Shown here: positions 28,193 to 38,111 of the stretch, one piece after another
Layout of the letters: every line of letters begins with the position of its first letter
Numbering within the stretch: position 1 is the first letter of the stretch
DNA from: Gaoshiqia hydrogeniformans
GTDB taxonomy: Bacteria > Bacteroidota > Bacteroidia > Bacteroidales > Prolixibacteraceae
Direction of reading: 5' to 3'
DNA length: 64,000 nt
Assembly: GCF_049347105.1 (NCBI RefSeq)
Contig: NZ_CP186334.1
Coordinates: forward strand, 3,224,001 to 3,288,000
Program-made: the position numbers and the translations under genes
The notes under the pieces: model-generated
What the model was told of the DNA's origin: nothing
Databases searched by the model: none
Seen by the model: the letters and a program-made list of their open reading frames with translations, nothing else

Positions 28193-28462
28193 AAAAATCG
28201 TTTCGCATTGGCATTGTTTCACGATATTAAAGGGCTACATGAATTAATGAGTTTTCATCCGGCCATCTTTTACAGTTCCCTGTTCATGTCGAATACAGCT
28301 GTACGGCAGAAATGCGCAACTGAATCTGATTTGAGGGGGATTTTCACATTTGTTCATCTTTTAAAACAATGAGTTTCAGTTTCCGTGTGTGTGATCGGTA
28401 AACTTGTATCTGATAAAATTGATTAATTTAGCCAACTTAATCAGAATAATTTCATATCCGGC

Positions 28463-29077
28463 ATGTCAATTAACGAAGGAAGGGATCTGTATCAGAATAT
28501 ATGGGAACGATATATGGAAGGTGATGATGCGGCGCTTTCATCCATTTATTTTGATTTTTTTGATATGCTCCTGAACTTCGGAATGAAGTATTCGTCCGAC
28601 CGGTTTCTGGTTGAAGACTGCATCCAGAATTTATTTGTCGATTTGTTGAAAAACAAGCAAAAACTGAAACCGGTAAAGAATCTCAGGTTTTATTTGCTGA
28701 AAGCGCTGCGAAATCATATCGTATCGGAACAGCGAAAGACAAAAAATCTGTTGCCATCAGAAGGTCCGGGGGAAACGGATTTCCGGATCAGCTATTCGGT
28801 CGAAAACTCGCTGATTGCCGATGAAACGGATGAACTGCGCGCCAGGTTTCTGAAAATGATCACCGAAGATCTTACTGCCCGTCAAAAAGAAGCCTTGTAC
28901 CTGAAATTTAATTGTGGATTTGACTACACCCAAATCTCCGAATTCATGCAAATCAGTGTGGAATCGGCCCGGACGATGATTTACCGGACACTGAAATCGA
29001 TCAAAGAAACATTTGGTACAGCCGACCATTCCAATCTGCTTTTCTTTAGTTTGTTTAAATCAGTTCAAAATTTATAA
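28463..29077 (+). CDS. ECF sigma factor of a PUL
   Basis: 204 residues. Region 2 is at about 25-80 (ALSSIYFDFFDMLLNFG, DRFLVEDCIQNLFVDLLKNK) and region 4 at about 138-185 (LTARQKEALYLKFNCGFDYTQISEFMQISVESARTMIYRTLKSIKE), the helix-turn-helix that reads the -35 element. It belongs to the Bacteroidota ECF group that is controlled by FecR anti-sigma factors, and a fecR gene follows 115 bases later. It should activate the susCD operon downstream when the SusC protein senses its substrate. The 270 bases before it contain no gene. Confidence 0.93.
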   Translation: MSINEGRDLYQNIWERYMEGDDAALSSIYFDFFDMLLNFGMKYSSDRFLVEDCIQNLFVDLLKNKQKLKPVKNLRFYLLKALRNHIVSEQRKTKNLLPSEGPGETDFRISYSVENSLIADETDELRARFLKMITEDLTARQKEALYLKFNCGFDYTQISEFMQISVESARTMIYRTLKSIKETFGTADHSNLLFFSLFKSVQNL

Positions 29078-29192
29078 GCGACTCATAATTAGCCGAATAT
29101 TTTTATTTTGTATTTCGTTTCTGAATTTTTTCTGAAATTCTTGTCTATGGATTTCGAATGCTTACGACTTATTAACGAAACCCTGAAACAAA

Positions 29193-30389
29193 ATGAAAGA
29201 GAATTTTCAAAAATACACCCTGGACGATTTTTTAGACGATCCTGATTTCTGCAGTTGGGCAAGGTCAGGGCGACCCGACATGGATGGTTTTTACCGGCAA
29301 TTGTTAGCCCAATACCCCGAACAAACAAATGTTTTTCAAAAGGCCGTTAAATTGATCCGGCTTTTTGATGATGAAAAGCTTAAAACCGATTTGAGCCGTA
29401 AATTGGAAATATGGGAAGAGATCAACAAGATCTATCGGGAGCAAAAGAAAACTCCCAGGTACTACCGGTTGGTTTTACGTTACGCAGCTGCAATTATCCT
29501 GTTGTTTTCAGTTGGTTCATTGACCTATTATTTTGTTTCATCGAACACCGAATATGATTTTATGTCGTCATACAACCGGGAAGATTTTACTGAAACTCGG
29601 CTTTTGCTGGATAACGGAAAAGAAATAAACATCCGGGACGACCGGTCTGAAATCGTTTACGAACAAAAAGGAAAGCAAATCAAAATCAACAACGAACTGG
29701 TGGAAAAAGAGAAGGAGACCCGCCATCCGGTAATGAACCAACTGATTGTCCCTTTTGGCAAACAAGCGAAAATTGTGTTGGCCGACCGGACCGAAGTATG
29801 GCTTAATGCGGGTTCGCGACTGGTTTACCCGGCGGCATTCGATGGCAATAAACGAGAAGTGCAACTCCAGGGTGAAGCATTTTTTCAAGTCAGCAGCGAC
29901 AAGTCAAAACCGTTTATTGTCGAAACAAGCAATTCGAGCATCAAAGTGTTGGGAACAAGCTTTAATGTAAAAGCTTATCCCGATGAGACAGTTGAAGAAA
30001 CGGTTCTGGTCGAAGGTTCCGTCAGTCTCAATTTGGGCAAAACGTTATTGGGGAAAAATGTACTGCTCAAACCTGATGAGCGTGTTGTTGTAGCCAGCTC
30101 CGACAATTCGTATTCCGTGTCGAAAGTTAATGTCACCAATTATATTTCATGGACTGAAGGAGTGTTTGTTTTCAACGATGAACCGCTGCCTTCGGTGCTG
30201 ATGCGAATTTCACGATTTTACAATGTCGGGATCCGGTGGACGAAGGATGTGGAGAACCGGAAAATATCGGGAAAACTTGATCTGAAAGATGACTTCCAAC
30301 GCGTTTTAAACGCCTTGACGCTGATCTCAGACGGAAACTATACTGAAGAAGACAAAGCGGTTTTTTTTAGGTTGAATGAGGAGAAATAA
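29193..30389 (+). CDS. FecR-type anti-sigma factor
   Basis: 398 residues. The cytoplasmic N-terminal ~90 residues should hold the sigma factor; one membrane helix follows at about 92-112 (LRYAAAIILLFSVGSLTYYF). The periplasmic FecR domain runs ~170-275 with VPFGKQAKIVLADRTEVWLNAGSRLVYP and GEAFFQVSSDKSKPFIVETSNSSIKVLGTSFNV, and a DUF4974 domain (FNDEPLPSVLMRISRFYNVGI...) closes the protein. It relays the signal from the SusC N-terminal domain to the sigma factor. Confidence 0.95.
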   Translation: MKENFQKYTLDDFLDDPDFCSWARSGRPDMDGFYRQLLAQYPEQTNVFQKAVKLIRLFDDEKLKTDLSRKLEIWEEINKIYREQKKTPRYYRLVLRYAAAIILLFSVGSLTYYFVSSNTEYDFMSSYNREDFTETRLLLDNGKEINIRDDRSEIVYEQKGKQIKINNELVEKEKETRHPVMNQLIVPFGKQAKIVLADRTEVWLNAGSRLVYPAAFDGNKREVQLQGEAFFQVSSDKSKPFIVETSNSSIKVLGTSFNVKAYPDETVEETVLVEGSVSLNLGKTLLGKNVLLKPDERVVVASSDNSYSVSKVNVTNYISWTEGVFVFNDEPLPSVLMRISRFYNVGIRWTKDVENRKISGKLDLKDDFQRVLNALTLISDGNYTEEDKAVFFRLNEEK

Positions 30390-30407
30390 AATGAATGCAA
30401 AATAAAA

Positions 30408-30446
30408 AGGAAGTTGGTTAAAAGTGCCAACCATAACCAACTTCCT
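30408..30446 (+). promoter_or_regulatory. hairpin between fecR and susC
   Basis: A 13-bp perfect stem, AGGAAGTTGGTTA (30408-30420) with TAACCAACTTCCT (30434-30446), 13-base loop. No T-run follows, so it is a weak terminator, a processing or attenuation structure, or an mRNA-stability element. Confidence 0.6.
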
Positions 30447-30503
30447 GAATTAAGTTTAACCGCCTCTGTAAGGCAATTTTAAACCTGTTAACGTTTCAAA
30501 TTT

Positions 30504-33500
30504 ATGAAAAAAAAATGGAAAACCGATGTCTCTGCCTCTAAGCGGAGCATCCAAAAGTTTTTGTTAATTATGAGATTAACGACCTTACTAACCTTATTAC
30601 TTACCCTGACAGTTTCAGCGGGGACCTATTCCCAAAATACGAAACTGGACCTTTCGCTTGACAATGTCACGATTGAACAAGTATTGCTGCAAATTGAAAA
30701 CAACAGCCGGTTCATTTTTATTTACGAGAGCGGGACAATTGACAAGTCGGCAAGAACGTCTATTTCGGTCAAAGACAAAACAATAGATGAAATTCTGGCA
30801 AAGCTGCTCGAAGGTACAGATGTAAAGTATAATATCGATGATCGTCAGATTTTGTTGTACAGGAAGGGGAGTCCGGTGAAAGATATCAATATGGCAGGAA
30901 CTTCTTCGGTTCAGGTTCAGCAACTGTTATCTGTGTCGGGAAAGGTTACCGATTCGTATGGTGCACCGCTTCCGGGAGTTACTGTGTTAGTAAAAGGGAC
31001 TACGCGCGGAATTATTACCGATTTCGACGGCAAATACTCACTTTCGGATGTTCCGTTTAATGCTACGCTGGTGTTCTCATTTGTAGGGATGAGCACACAG
31101 GAAGTCCCGGTAACCGGCAAAACTGCGATTAATGTTATCATGGACGAAGAAACCATTGGGATTGAAGAAGTGGTGGCCATTGGGTATGGTTCGGTAAAAA
31201 AGAAAGATTTAACCGGCGCTATTTCTTCTCTTGGCGGAGAGAAACTGGTTGCCCGCCAGACTCCCCAAATCGGAACCGCTTTACAAGGGGCCTTGCCGGG
31301 AGTAATGGTCACCCGAAACAATTCGCGTCCGGGAGGAGCTGTCACAATTCGGGTAAGGGGGATCACTTCAATGACCTCAAACGACCCGTTGATTATTGTT
31401 GATGGTGTACCAACCGGTAGTATCGACGATGTAAATCCCGCAGATATTGAAAATCTGACCGTATTGAAAGATGCCGCATCTGCCTCGATTTACGGATCGC
31501 GTGCGGCTGCAGGCGTTATCTTAATCACGACCAAAAGAGGGGCAGCAGGAAAAGAAAGCATCGATTATAATTATAGCTACTCGATGAATTATCAAACTAA
31601 AATTCCGGATTATGCCGATGCTCCCACCTACATGAATGTTTTTAACGAAATGCTTTGGAACGATAACCCGGCAGGTGGCGAATACATCCAGTATTCAAAA
31701 GATTTGATTGACAATTACTGGACATTGAATAAACAAAATCCCGATCAGTACCCGAATACCAATTGGGTAGACATAAGCTTGAGAAATTTTGCACAGCGTC
31801 AGAGCCATCAACTTTCTGTTGCCACAGGAAAAGATAATTTACGTACCAATCTGAGTATTGGTTATGTTGACGAAGACGGTCTTTTGGTTGAAAATCAATC
31901 ATGGAAAAGAATGACGGCACGTTTAAACAATAACCTCACAATCGGACGCTGGTTCTCTTCAACTTTCGATATAAATATGAAACGGGAAGTCAACGTGAAT
32001 CCGGCATTCGATTATTTCTACCGAATGAGGTACGAACCGCCGATTTTTGCCGGCATCTATTCCGACGGACGTTTGGCAGGAGGTTACAACGGAACCAACG
32101 TGTATGGGAAGATGGCATTTGGAGGTACGGATGAAACATCTGACAACCAGGTAGACAGTAAAATTTCAATCGATATTAAACCGTTAAAGGGATTGACTAT
32201 CACCGGACTTTTCGCTCCCAAATTTAATTTCTACAAAGGAAAATTGTTTAATAAACAGGTTCCTTATTTTTCTGCCTGGGACGATACCGAAACAACTGAA
32301 TTACTGGACGGAACTGAAGTTACAAAATTGAAAGAAACCAGAGTGGATAGTTATTCGCTTGTTTCGCAGGCCTATGCCAACTATGTGAAAAGTATCGGCA
32401 AACACAACTTCAGTTTGATGCTTGGCTACGAAAACTATTATTTTTTCCATGAAAATGTGATGGCATCACGTGGCGAATACGATTTTACATACTATCCTTA
32501 TCTGGATGCCGGGCCGGGACACATGAAAGACAATGCCGGCGATGCTTATGAGAATGCCCTTCGCTCGGCTTTAGGAAGGTTCATGTACAACTGGAATTCG
32601 AGATACCTGTTACAGGCTAATTTCCGTTACGATGGTTCTTCCCGTTTTCATCCCGATTACCGCTGGGGTTTTTTCCCGTCAGTGTCAGCAGGGTGGGTGG
32701 TTTCAGAAGAAGGTTTTCTGGAAGATAATTCATTGATTTCTCACCTGAAACTTCGCGCTTCATGGGGACAACTGGGCGATCAACGCATCGGGAACTATCC
32801 GTACCAGTCAACCCTCAGTTTCAATAACCCGACTTTGTACATTGGCAATACGGTCACTTCGGTTCAAGGAGCATCGGCTTATCAGTATCCGGTACGGGAT
32901 ATTACCTGGCAAACCACCGAAACGAAGGGTTTTGGTATCGATATGAATACCTTTAAAAACCGTTTGAACTTTTCAGGGGATTATTACTGGAAACAAACCA
33001 AAGACATGTTGCTGAAACTTCAGATTCCTACGTTTATGGGTTATTCCGACCCTTATCAAAATGCAGGAAAAATGTCGACAAAAGGATGGGATATCGATTT
33101 GGCCTGGAATGATAAAATCCGTGATTTCCGATATGGGATTAGTTTTAATATTTCGCATCACCGCTCGGAAATGGGATACCTGAAAGATACACGTGTTGAA
33201 AGCGGCGGAACCATTATACAAGAAGGAAGCGAATACTACGAATGGTATGGTTATTTGAGTGATGGAATTTATCAAACGACTGAAGAACTTGCCGGTTCAC
33301 CGGTTACATCCGGCGTAGTTACAATCGGCGATGTCCGATACAAAGATATCAGCGGCCCCGATGGGGTGCCCGATGGTATTATCAATACAAATTACGACCG
33401 TGTGCTGCTTGGTGGTTCATACATCCCGCGTTTGAATTACGGGGGTAATATTAACATGGAATACAAAGGGTTTGATTTTTTACTTTCTTGCCAGGGCGTT

Positions 33501-33911
33501 GGCGAGAGAAAATCGATGCTGACCGATGAAATGGTACAGCCAATCCGTTCCGATTTGTACAATGTACCCGAAATTATTCTTGGAAAATATTGGAGCCATT
33601 ACAATTCTGATGCGCAAAATGCCAATGCAAAATACCCGAGAGCGACCCGAACCGGTATTTCGAACAATTATGCAGTTTCTGATTTCTGGTTGATTAATGG
33701 AGCCTATTTCCGAATTAAAAACATCACCCTGGGGTATACCCTTCCAAAAACATGGATGAATAAAACCGGAATTAACAAAATCAGATTTTATGCCAGCTTG
33801 TCCGACTTCTTTACAATCAGCCACTTCCCGACCGGATGGGACCCGGAAGTAAGTTCAACGAACTATCCGATAACCAAAACAGTCACCTTTGGCGCTTCTG
33901 TAAGATTTTAA
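30504..33911 (+). CDS. SusC/RagA-family TonB-dependent outer-membrane transporter with STN domain
   Basis: 1135 residues. Order: signal peptide (LLTLTVSAGTYSQ), STN signalling domain ~50-122 (LSLDNVTIEQVLLQIENNS...TIDEILAKLLEGTDV), carboxypeptidase-regulatory domain ~145-230 (PLPGVTVLVKGTTRGIITDFDGKYSL), EEVVAIGYGSVKKKDLTGA and plug ~235-355, then the 22-strand barrel ending in the typical ...VTFGASVRF. It imports oligosaccharides with the SusD partner using TonB energy, and the STN domain contacts the FecR protein encoded just upstream. Substrate is not predictable from the sequence. Confidence 0.96.
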   Translation: MKKKWKTDVSASKRSIQKFLLIMRLTTLLTLLLTLTVSAGTYSQNTKLDLSLDNVTIEQVLLQIENNSRFIFIYESGTIDKSARTSISVKDKTIDEILAKLLEGTDVKYNIDDRQILLYRKGSPVKDINMAGTSSVQVQQLLSVSGKVTDSYGAPLPGVTVLVKGTTRGIITDFDGKYSLSDVPFNATLVFSFVGMSTQEVPVTGKTAINVIMDEETIGIEEVVAIGYGSVKKKDLTGAISSLGGEKLVARQTPQIGTALQGALPGVMVTRNNSRPGGAVTIRVRGITSMTSNDPLIIVDGVPTGSIDDVNPADIENLTVLKDAASASIYGSRAAAGVILITTKRGAAGKESIDYNYSYSMNYQTKIPDYADAPTYMNVFNEMLWNDNPAGGEYIQYSKDLIDNYWTLNKQNPDQYPNTNWVDISLRNFAQRQSHQLSVATGKDNLRTNLSIGYVDEDGLLVENQSWKRMTARLNNNLTIGRWFSSTFDINMKREVNVNPAFDYFYRMRYEPPIFAGIYSDGRLAGGYNGTNVYGKMAFGGTDETSDNQVDSKISIDIKPLKGLTITGLFAPKFNFYKGKLFNKQVPYFSAWDDTETTELLDGTEVTKLKETRVDSYSLVSQAYANYVKSIGKHNFSLMLGYENYYFFHENVMASRGEYDFTYYPYLDAGPGHMKDNAGDAYENALRSALGRFMYNWNSRYLLQANFRYDGSSRFHPDYRWGFFPSVSAGWVVSEEGFLEDNSLISHLKLRASWGQLGDQRIGNYPYQSTLSFNNPTLYIGNTVTSVQGASAYQYPVRDITWQTTETKGFGIDMNTFKNRLNFSGDYYWKQTKDMLLKLQIPTFMGYSDPYQNAGKMSTKGWDIDLAWNDKIRDFRYGISFNISHHRSEMGYLKDTRVESGGTIIQEGSEYYEWYGYLSDGIYQTTEELAGSPVTSGVVTIGDVRYKDISGPDGVPDGIINTNYDRVLLGGSYIPRLNYGGNINMEYKGFDFLLSCQGVGERKSMLTDEMVQPIRSDLYNVPEIILGKYWSHYNSDAQNANAKYPRATRTGISNNYAVSDFWLINGAYFRIKNITLGYTLPKTWMNKTGINKIRFYASLSDFFTISHFPTGWDPEVSSTNYPITKTVTFGASVRF

Positions 33912-33946
33912 ATTGTAATTAATTAAACGATAAAAAGTCATTCAAT

Positions 33947-35707
33947 ATGAAACTTAAAAAATATCTTATCATAATTGGATTAGCAGGGATTACGTTATCG
34001 GCATGCAACGATCTGGATCTGCAACCGCTTTCCGAGGCTTCCTCCGAAACCTGGTTTACCGACCGTACCCAGGTTGAAATGAGCCTGAACACCCTTTATC
34101 TTCATCAGTTCTGGCCCATGTTTAAAAACGATTTTACGACCTTTAGCAACGGGGCACGTACAATCAGCAATGTTATGTCGCTGGACGAACCAACCGATGA
34201 CTGGATGAACCGAACCTCGGTGGTCCCTTTTATTAACGGTACTTTGAGCGGCAGCAACTCCACATTTCTGAAGAACACCTGGAGTTACAGTTACAAGGCA
34301 ATCAGCCGATGTAATACCATTCTGGCAAACATCGAACGATCGAAAGAAAACCTGGCAGAGGAACTTTATGAACGTTATATGGCTGATGCCCGCTTTGTAA
34401 GGGCATGTCAATACGCGAGGTTAATCTCTTATTTTGGCGATGTTGTTTATTTTACCGAAGATATGGATTTGGAAGAAGGATTTGCTCAGGGACGTGTCAA
34501 TAAAATGGAGGTACTTAGTCATATTTACGAAGATTTTGACTATGCCATTGCAAAATTACCTGTAGCTTATGAGAGCAGTGAAGTGAAGAGGGCGACCAAA
34601 GGGGCAGCGCTTGGAATGAAAGCCCGTATCGCTCTTTTTGTAAACGACCATGCAACAGCGCGTGATGCCGCGAAAGCATGTATGGACCTTGAAATTTATC
34701 AACTCTATCCTGATTTTGGCGAGTTGTTCCTGAGTAAAACAAAAAACTCAGTAGAAACGATATTTGGTATTCCCCGTTCTACAGAATACAAAACCAGTCT
34801 GGCAGGAGGCGCTGTTACTGCTTACCTGAGCCGTAACGTAACTTCTCCTTCTACAACTGCCAGTCCATCGTGGGACTTGCTTTGTGCTTTCCTTTGTACC
34901 GATGGAAAACCAATCGACGAATCGCCCTTGTACGACCGGACTAATCCGTTTAAGAATCGCGACCCTCGTTGTGGCTATACCATTGTTGAATTTAACTCCA
35001 ACTATTTTGGGTTTAATTATACGCCTCATCCCGATTCAGCCTTATGCTGGAATTATACACAGAAAAAATTTGTGACAAACAAAGATTCAAAAGCCGGCGA
35101 CACCTATGCTTCCTACAATGGATTGATCCTCCGCAAAGGGATTGACGAAGATTGGAGCGATAACCTGGAAGCCGATAATGATAAATTGATTTTGAGATAC
35201 GCTGATATTCTTATGATGTATGCCGAAGCAAAAATTGAACTGAATAATATCGATCAAAGTGTATTGGATGCAATGAACAAAGTACGGGCACGAGCTTACA
35301 AAGTAGATTTTACATCAAACCTGTATCCGAAAATAACAGAAACCGACCAGGCTAAATTGCGGACCATTCTGCGGACTGAAAGACGAATGGAGTTTGCTTT
35401 TGAAGCTTTACGGTATAACGACCTTCTACGCTGGAGGATTGGTGAAATCGTGTTGAATTACAAGAATTATGGTTTACCGTCAAGTCTTGCTGCCACTAAG
35501 ACGTATGTGAAGAATAACCACTGGTTTTTCCCGGGAATCCCCCAGATTGATGAAAACGGATGTCCCGACTTCACTACAATGGCCAATGTTTCTCAGTGCC
35601 GTGTATTGAGCCAGCGCGTATTTGACGCCTCGAAACACTATTTATGGCCAATTCCGGCTGATGATATTGCGGTGTGCCCGAACCTGAAACAGAACACGGG
35701 CTATTAA
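33947..35707 (+). CDS. SusD/RagB-family glycan-binding lipoprotein
   Basis: 586 residues with a lipobox at LSACND after MKLKKYLIIIGLAGITLSAC. SusD-like helical repeats with inserted beta loops: TWSYSYKAISRCNTILANIE near 105, ADARFVRACQYARLISYFGDV near 148, KGAALGMKARIALF near 220 and the C-terminal MYAEAKIELNN...RRMEFAFEALRYNDLLRW. It forms the lid of the SusC barrel at the cell surface and selects the glycan. It lies 35 bases after susC. Confidence 0.95.
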   Translation: MKLKKYLIIIGLAGITLSACNDLDLQPLSEASSETWFTDRTQVEMSLNTLYLHQFWPMFKNDFTTFSNGARTISNVMSLDEPTDDWMNRTSVVPFINGTLSGSNSTFLKNTWSYSYKAISRCNTILANIERSKENLAEELYERYMADARFVRACQYARLISYFGDVVYFTEDMDLEEGFAQGRVNKMEVLSHIYEDFDYAIAKLPVAYESSEVKRATKGAALGMKARIALFVNDHATARDAAKACMDLEIYQLYPDFGELFLSKTKNSVETIFGIPRSTEYKTSLAGGAVTAYLSRNVTSPSTTASPSWDLLCAFLCTDGKPIDESPLYDRTNPFKNRDPRCGYTIVEFNSNYFGFNYTPHPDSALCWNYTQKKFVTNKDSKAGDTYASYNGLILRKGIDEDWSDNLEADNDKLILRYADILMMYAEAKIELNNIDQSVLDAMNKVRARAYKVDFTSNLYPKITETDQAKLRTILRTERRMEFAFEALRYNDLLRWRIGEIVLNYKNYGLPSSLAATKTYVKNNHWFFPGIPQIDENGCPDFTTMANVSQCRVLSQRVFDASKHYLWPIPADDIAVCPNLKQNTGY

Positions 35708-35717
35708 GTCAGTTATG

Positions 35718-35850
35718 CCGGGGCTGAACAAAAAGCAGGAATCGAGTCATCCCGAACTTGTTCCGGGATCTCCTTATTCTGATCGGCAGGCCCTGAAATA
35801 AATTCAGGGTGACGCTGATTGTGGGTCAAAGGCTTTTTGTTCAGCCCCGG
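35718..35850. repeat. REP-like palindromic element nested in an inverted repeat
   Basis: Arms CCGGGGCTGAACAAAAAGC (35718-35736) and its exact complement (35832-35850) enclose an inner palindromic sequence (about 35744-35814) with GTCATCCCGAACTTGTTCC and CTGAAATAAATTCAGGGTGAC. The inner part resembles the dispersed palindromic repeats common in Bacteroidota genomes. The outer arms, with TTTT after the right one, look like a transcription terminator after susD that the repeat has entered. Confidence 0.8.
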
Positions 35851-36016
35851 TTTTCAACATCTGATTTTACAAAAAAAACGGGAAGTAGCATTTGAATAAC
35901 AGCTAAACGGGAAAAATTTCATCTGAAATTAAAAAATCCCCCGAATTGACGCCGTGAACGGACTGTCGACAGGGGTTCTACATCCTGTACAATACCTTTT
36001 AGAAACCTGAATCACC

Positions 36017-38107
36017 ATGAGAAAAACAAATTTAGTCCTGCTGATATGCTTAATGATCGGTTCACTGAACTTCCGGTTGCATGCAGGGAACATAGTAGAA
36101 TTAAAAACTTCAGCATCCATCCTGAAAATTGATTCCAAAGGGAACCTTACCATTACCCAGGGAAAGGTAGTCCATCTGAATAAATCGCTGAACCAATTAT
36201 GGACCGTTACCCTGAAAAACAACATTGACGGAAAAGAAACCACCCTGTCGCCCGGCAAAGAAATAAAAGCAGAAATGAAAGGGGAAACCATCGTGTTTGG
36301 CAAAGAAAATTTCACGGTCGGGCAAACCAATGTGCCGCTGAAAGCCGAATTTACCATCACGGTAAAAGACGATGCGTTCTGTTTCTCCGGACATTTGAAA
36401 AACAGCTCCGGCGACTGGATGATTAAAGAAGTCCGTTACCCGGAACTATCGGGAGCTGTTGCAAACGAAAACGACACGAAAATATATTGGCCAACGAGCA
36501 TGGGAGAATGCTACAACAGCCCGAAAGATTTTGGCAGCAAAACATCGATTTACCCCGGCACCTGGGGATCAATGCCCTGGTTTTCCATCCATTCACAAGG
36601 AAATGGTTTGTATGTCGGATGCCACGACCCGGAACGCGGACGAAAAGACTTTCGTCTGCAATTCGATACAGAGAAAACATTTCAGGCAAGCCTTACCTTT
36701 CCGGGATATCAAGCCGAATTTACGCTTCCCGATGTAATTGTAAAACCTTACGCAGGAAGTTGGCACAATGCCTCACGGCATTATCGCGCCTGGTTCGACC
36801 AACATTTTAAATTACCGGAAATAGCCCCCTGGATACGCGAAAGTTCGGGAATGATGATGGTGATCTTCAAACAGCAAAACGGAAATGTCATGTGGAGGTA
36901 CAACGACATCGACCGCTTGTGCGATATTGCTGAAAAACTGAACTTTAAACTCATTGGTTTATGGGGATGGGGCGTAGGCGGCCACGACCGTTTGTACCCG
37001 AACTTTCTGCCCGACAACGCGATGGGCGGGCGCAAAGAGCTGGAAGCAGCCATCGATCGGGCGCACCAGCGGGGCTTCAAAATCATCATGTACACCAACG
37101 GGAACATCATGGATGCCTCCACCGATTTTTACACCTACAATGGGATTGAGACGGCCCATCTTAACGAAAAAATGGACCTCAATTTTGAATCGTTTATAAA
37201 ATACAATTATATATCGCCGGTGGTATTTGCACGCGGTTGTCCCGGTTCAAAAGTATGGCGAAAAGCCATCGAAGATGCCGTATCGAATGTAAAATCGTAC
37301 GGGGCCGATGCCGTTCATGTGGACCAGGTGGGAGTGAAAAGCGCTTATTTGTGCCACTCGACCCACCACGACCACGAGCTTCCGCAGGATGCTTTTGCCA
37401 AATACCGGGTAAAAATGATGCGCGACATTCGCGAGAAATTAAAGAAAGACAATCCTGAATTCTTGTTGATGACCGAAGGGACAACCGACCTTCTGCTGAC
37501 CGAAGTCGATGTTTTTCACGGATTGGGCCCGGGCAGTGTAATTACCCCCAATGCGTTTCCTTCGTTATTCCGCTATACTTTTCCCGAATCGGTTATCCTT
37601 CAGTTGAACGCCATTCCCATGTTGCCACGCTACGATGCCAATTATGCCGCCATTTACGGAATCAGGCACGAAATTATGTGCCGCTACGAGGCCGATGCCG
37701 ATTATCTCGCCACAGGCAAAATGCCGGAAAAAGACGATTACAAAACAGTCAACTCGCCACCTGTACTAAGTAAAATACTGGAAGTATCGCACGACGAGGC
37801 GACCTCGTATGCCCATCGGTTGATGCAGTTTGAAAATGATAACAAAGATTTTTTCAGAAACGGAAAATTTATTGACGAAGAAGGAATTGAATACAGTGGA
37901 AACGACATCCTTGCCAAAGGTTTTATGAACGGTAAAAAAATCGGCGTGGTGGTTTGGAACCGTAATTTGTCGGAGAAAAAAGAGTTCTCGATTTCAGTTC
38001 CCGGCTACCGTCCGATTGCCGCATCGGAACCCGGAAAGGCAACCGTTAATTCGTCTTCTGCTTTGGATGCCAATTCGCTGAGATTGATCATTTTTGAAAA
38101 GCAATAG
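36017..38107 (+). CDS. DUF6259-type secreted putative glycoside hydrolase (copy 1)
   Basis: 696 residues with a signal peptide (ending ...FRLHAG). An N-terminal beta-sandwich (~25-270) precedes a TIM-barrel-like region with SSGMMMVIFKQQNGNVMWRY near 290, LIGLWGWGVGGHDRLYPNF near 312, GADAVHVDQVGVK (Asp436) and LLMTEGTTD (Glu487). These acidic residues recur at the same places in both downstream paralogues and are candidate catalytic residues. It is classed as DUF6259 from memory of the domain pattern; its glycan is unknown. It begins after the repeat element and runs to within 4 bases of the MFS gene. Confidence 0.82.
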   Translation: MRKTNLVLLICLMIGSLNFRLHAGNIVELKTSASILKIDSKGNLTITQGKVVHLNKSLNQLWTVTLKNNIDGKETTLSPGKEIKAEMKGETIVFGKENFTVGQTNVPLKAEFTITVKDDAFCFSGHLKNSSGDWMIKEVRYPELSGAVANENDTKIYWPTSMGECYNSPKDFGSKTSIYPGTWGSMPWFSIHSQGNGLYVGCHDPERGRKDFRLQFDTEKTFQASLTFPGYQAEFTLPDVIVKPYAGSWHNASRHYRAWFDQHFKLPEIAPWIRESSGMMMVIFKQQNGNVMWRYNDIDRLCDIAEKLNFKLIGLWGWGVGGHDRLYPNFLPDNAMGGRKELEAAIDRAHQRGFKIIMYTNGNIMDASTDFYTYNGIETAHLNEKMDLNFESFIKYNYISPVVFARGCPGSKVWRKAIEDAVSNVKSYGADAVHVDQVGVKSAYLCHSTHHDHELPQDAFAKYRVKMMRDIREKLKKDNPEFLLMTEGTTDLLLTEVDVFHGLGPGSVITPNAFPSLFRYTFPESVILQLNAIPMLPRYDANYAAIYGIRHEIMCRYEADADYLATGKMPEKDDYKTVNSPPVLSKILEVSHDEATSYAHRLMQFENDNKDFFRNGKFIDEEGIEYSGNDILAKGFMNGKKIGVVVWNRNLSEKKEFSISVPGYRPIAASEPGKATVNSSSALDANSLRLIIFEKQ

Positions 38108-38111
38108 AGAT

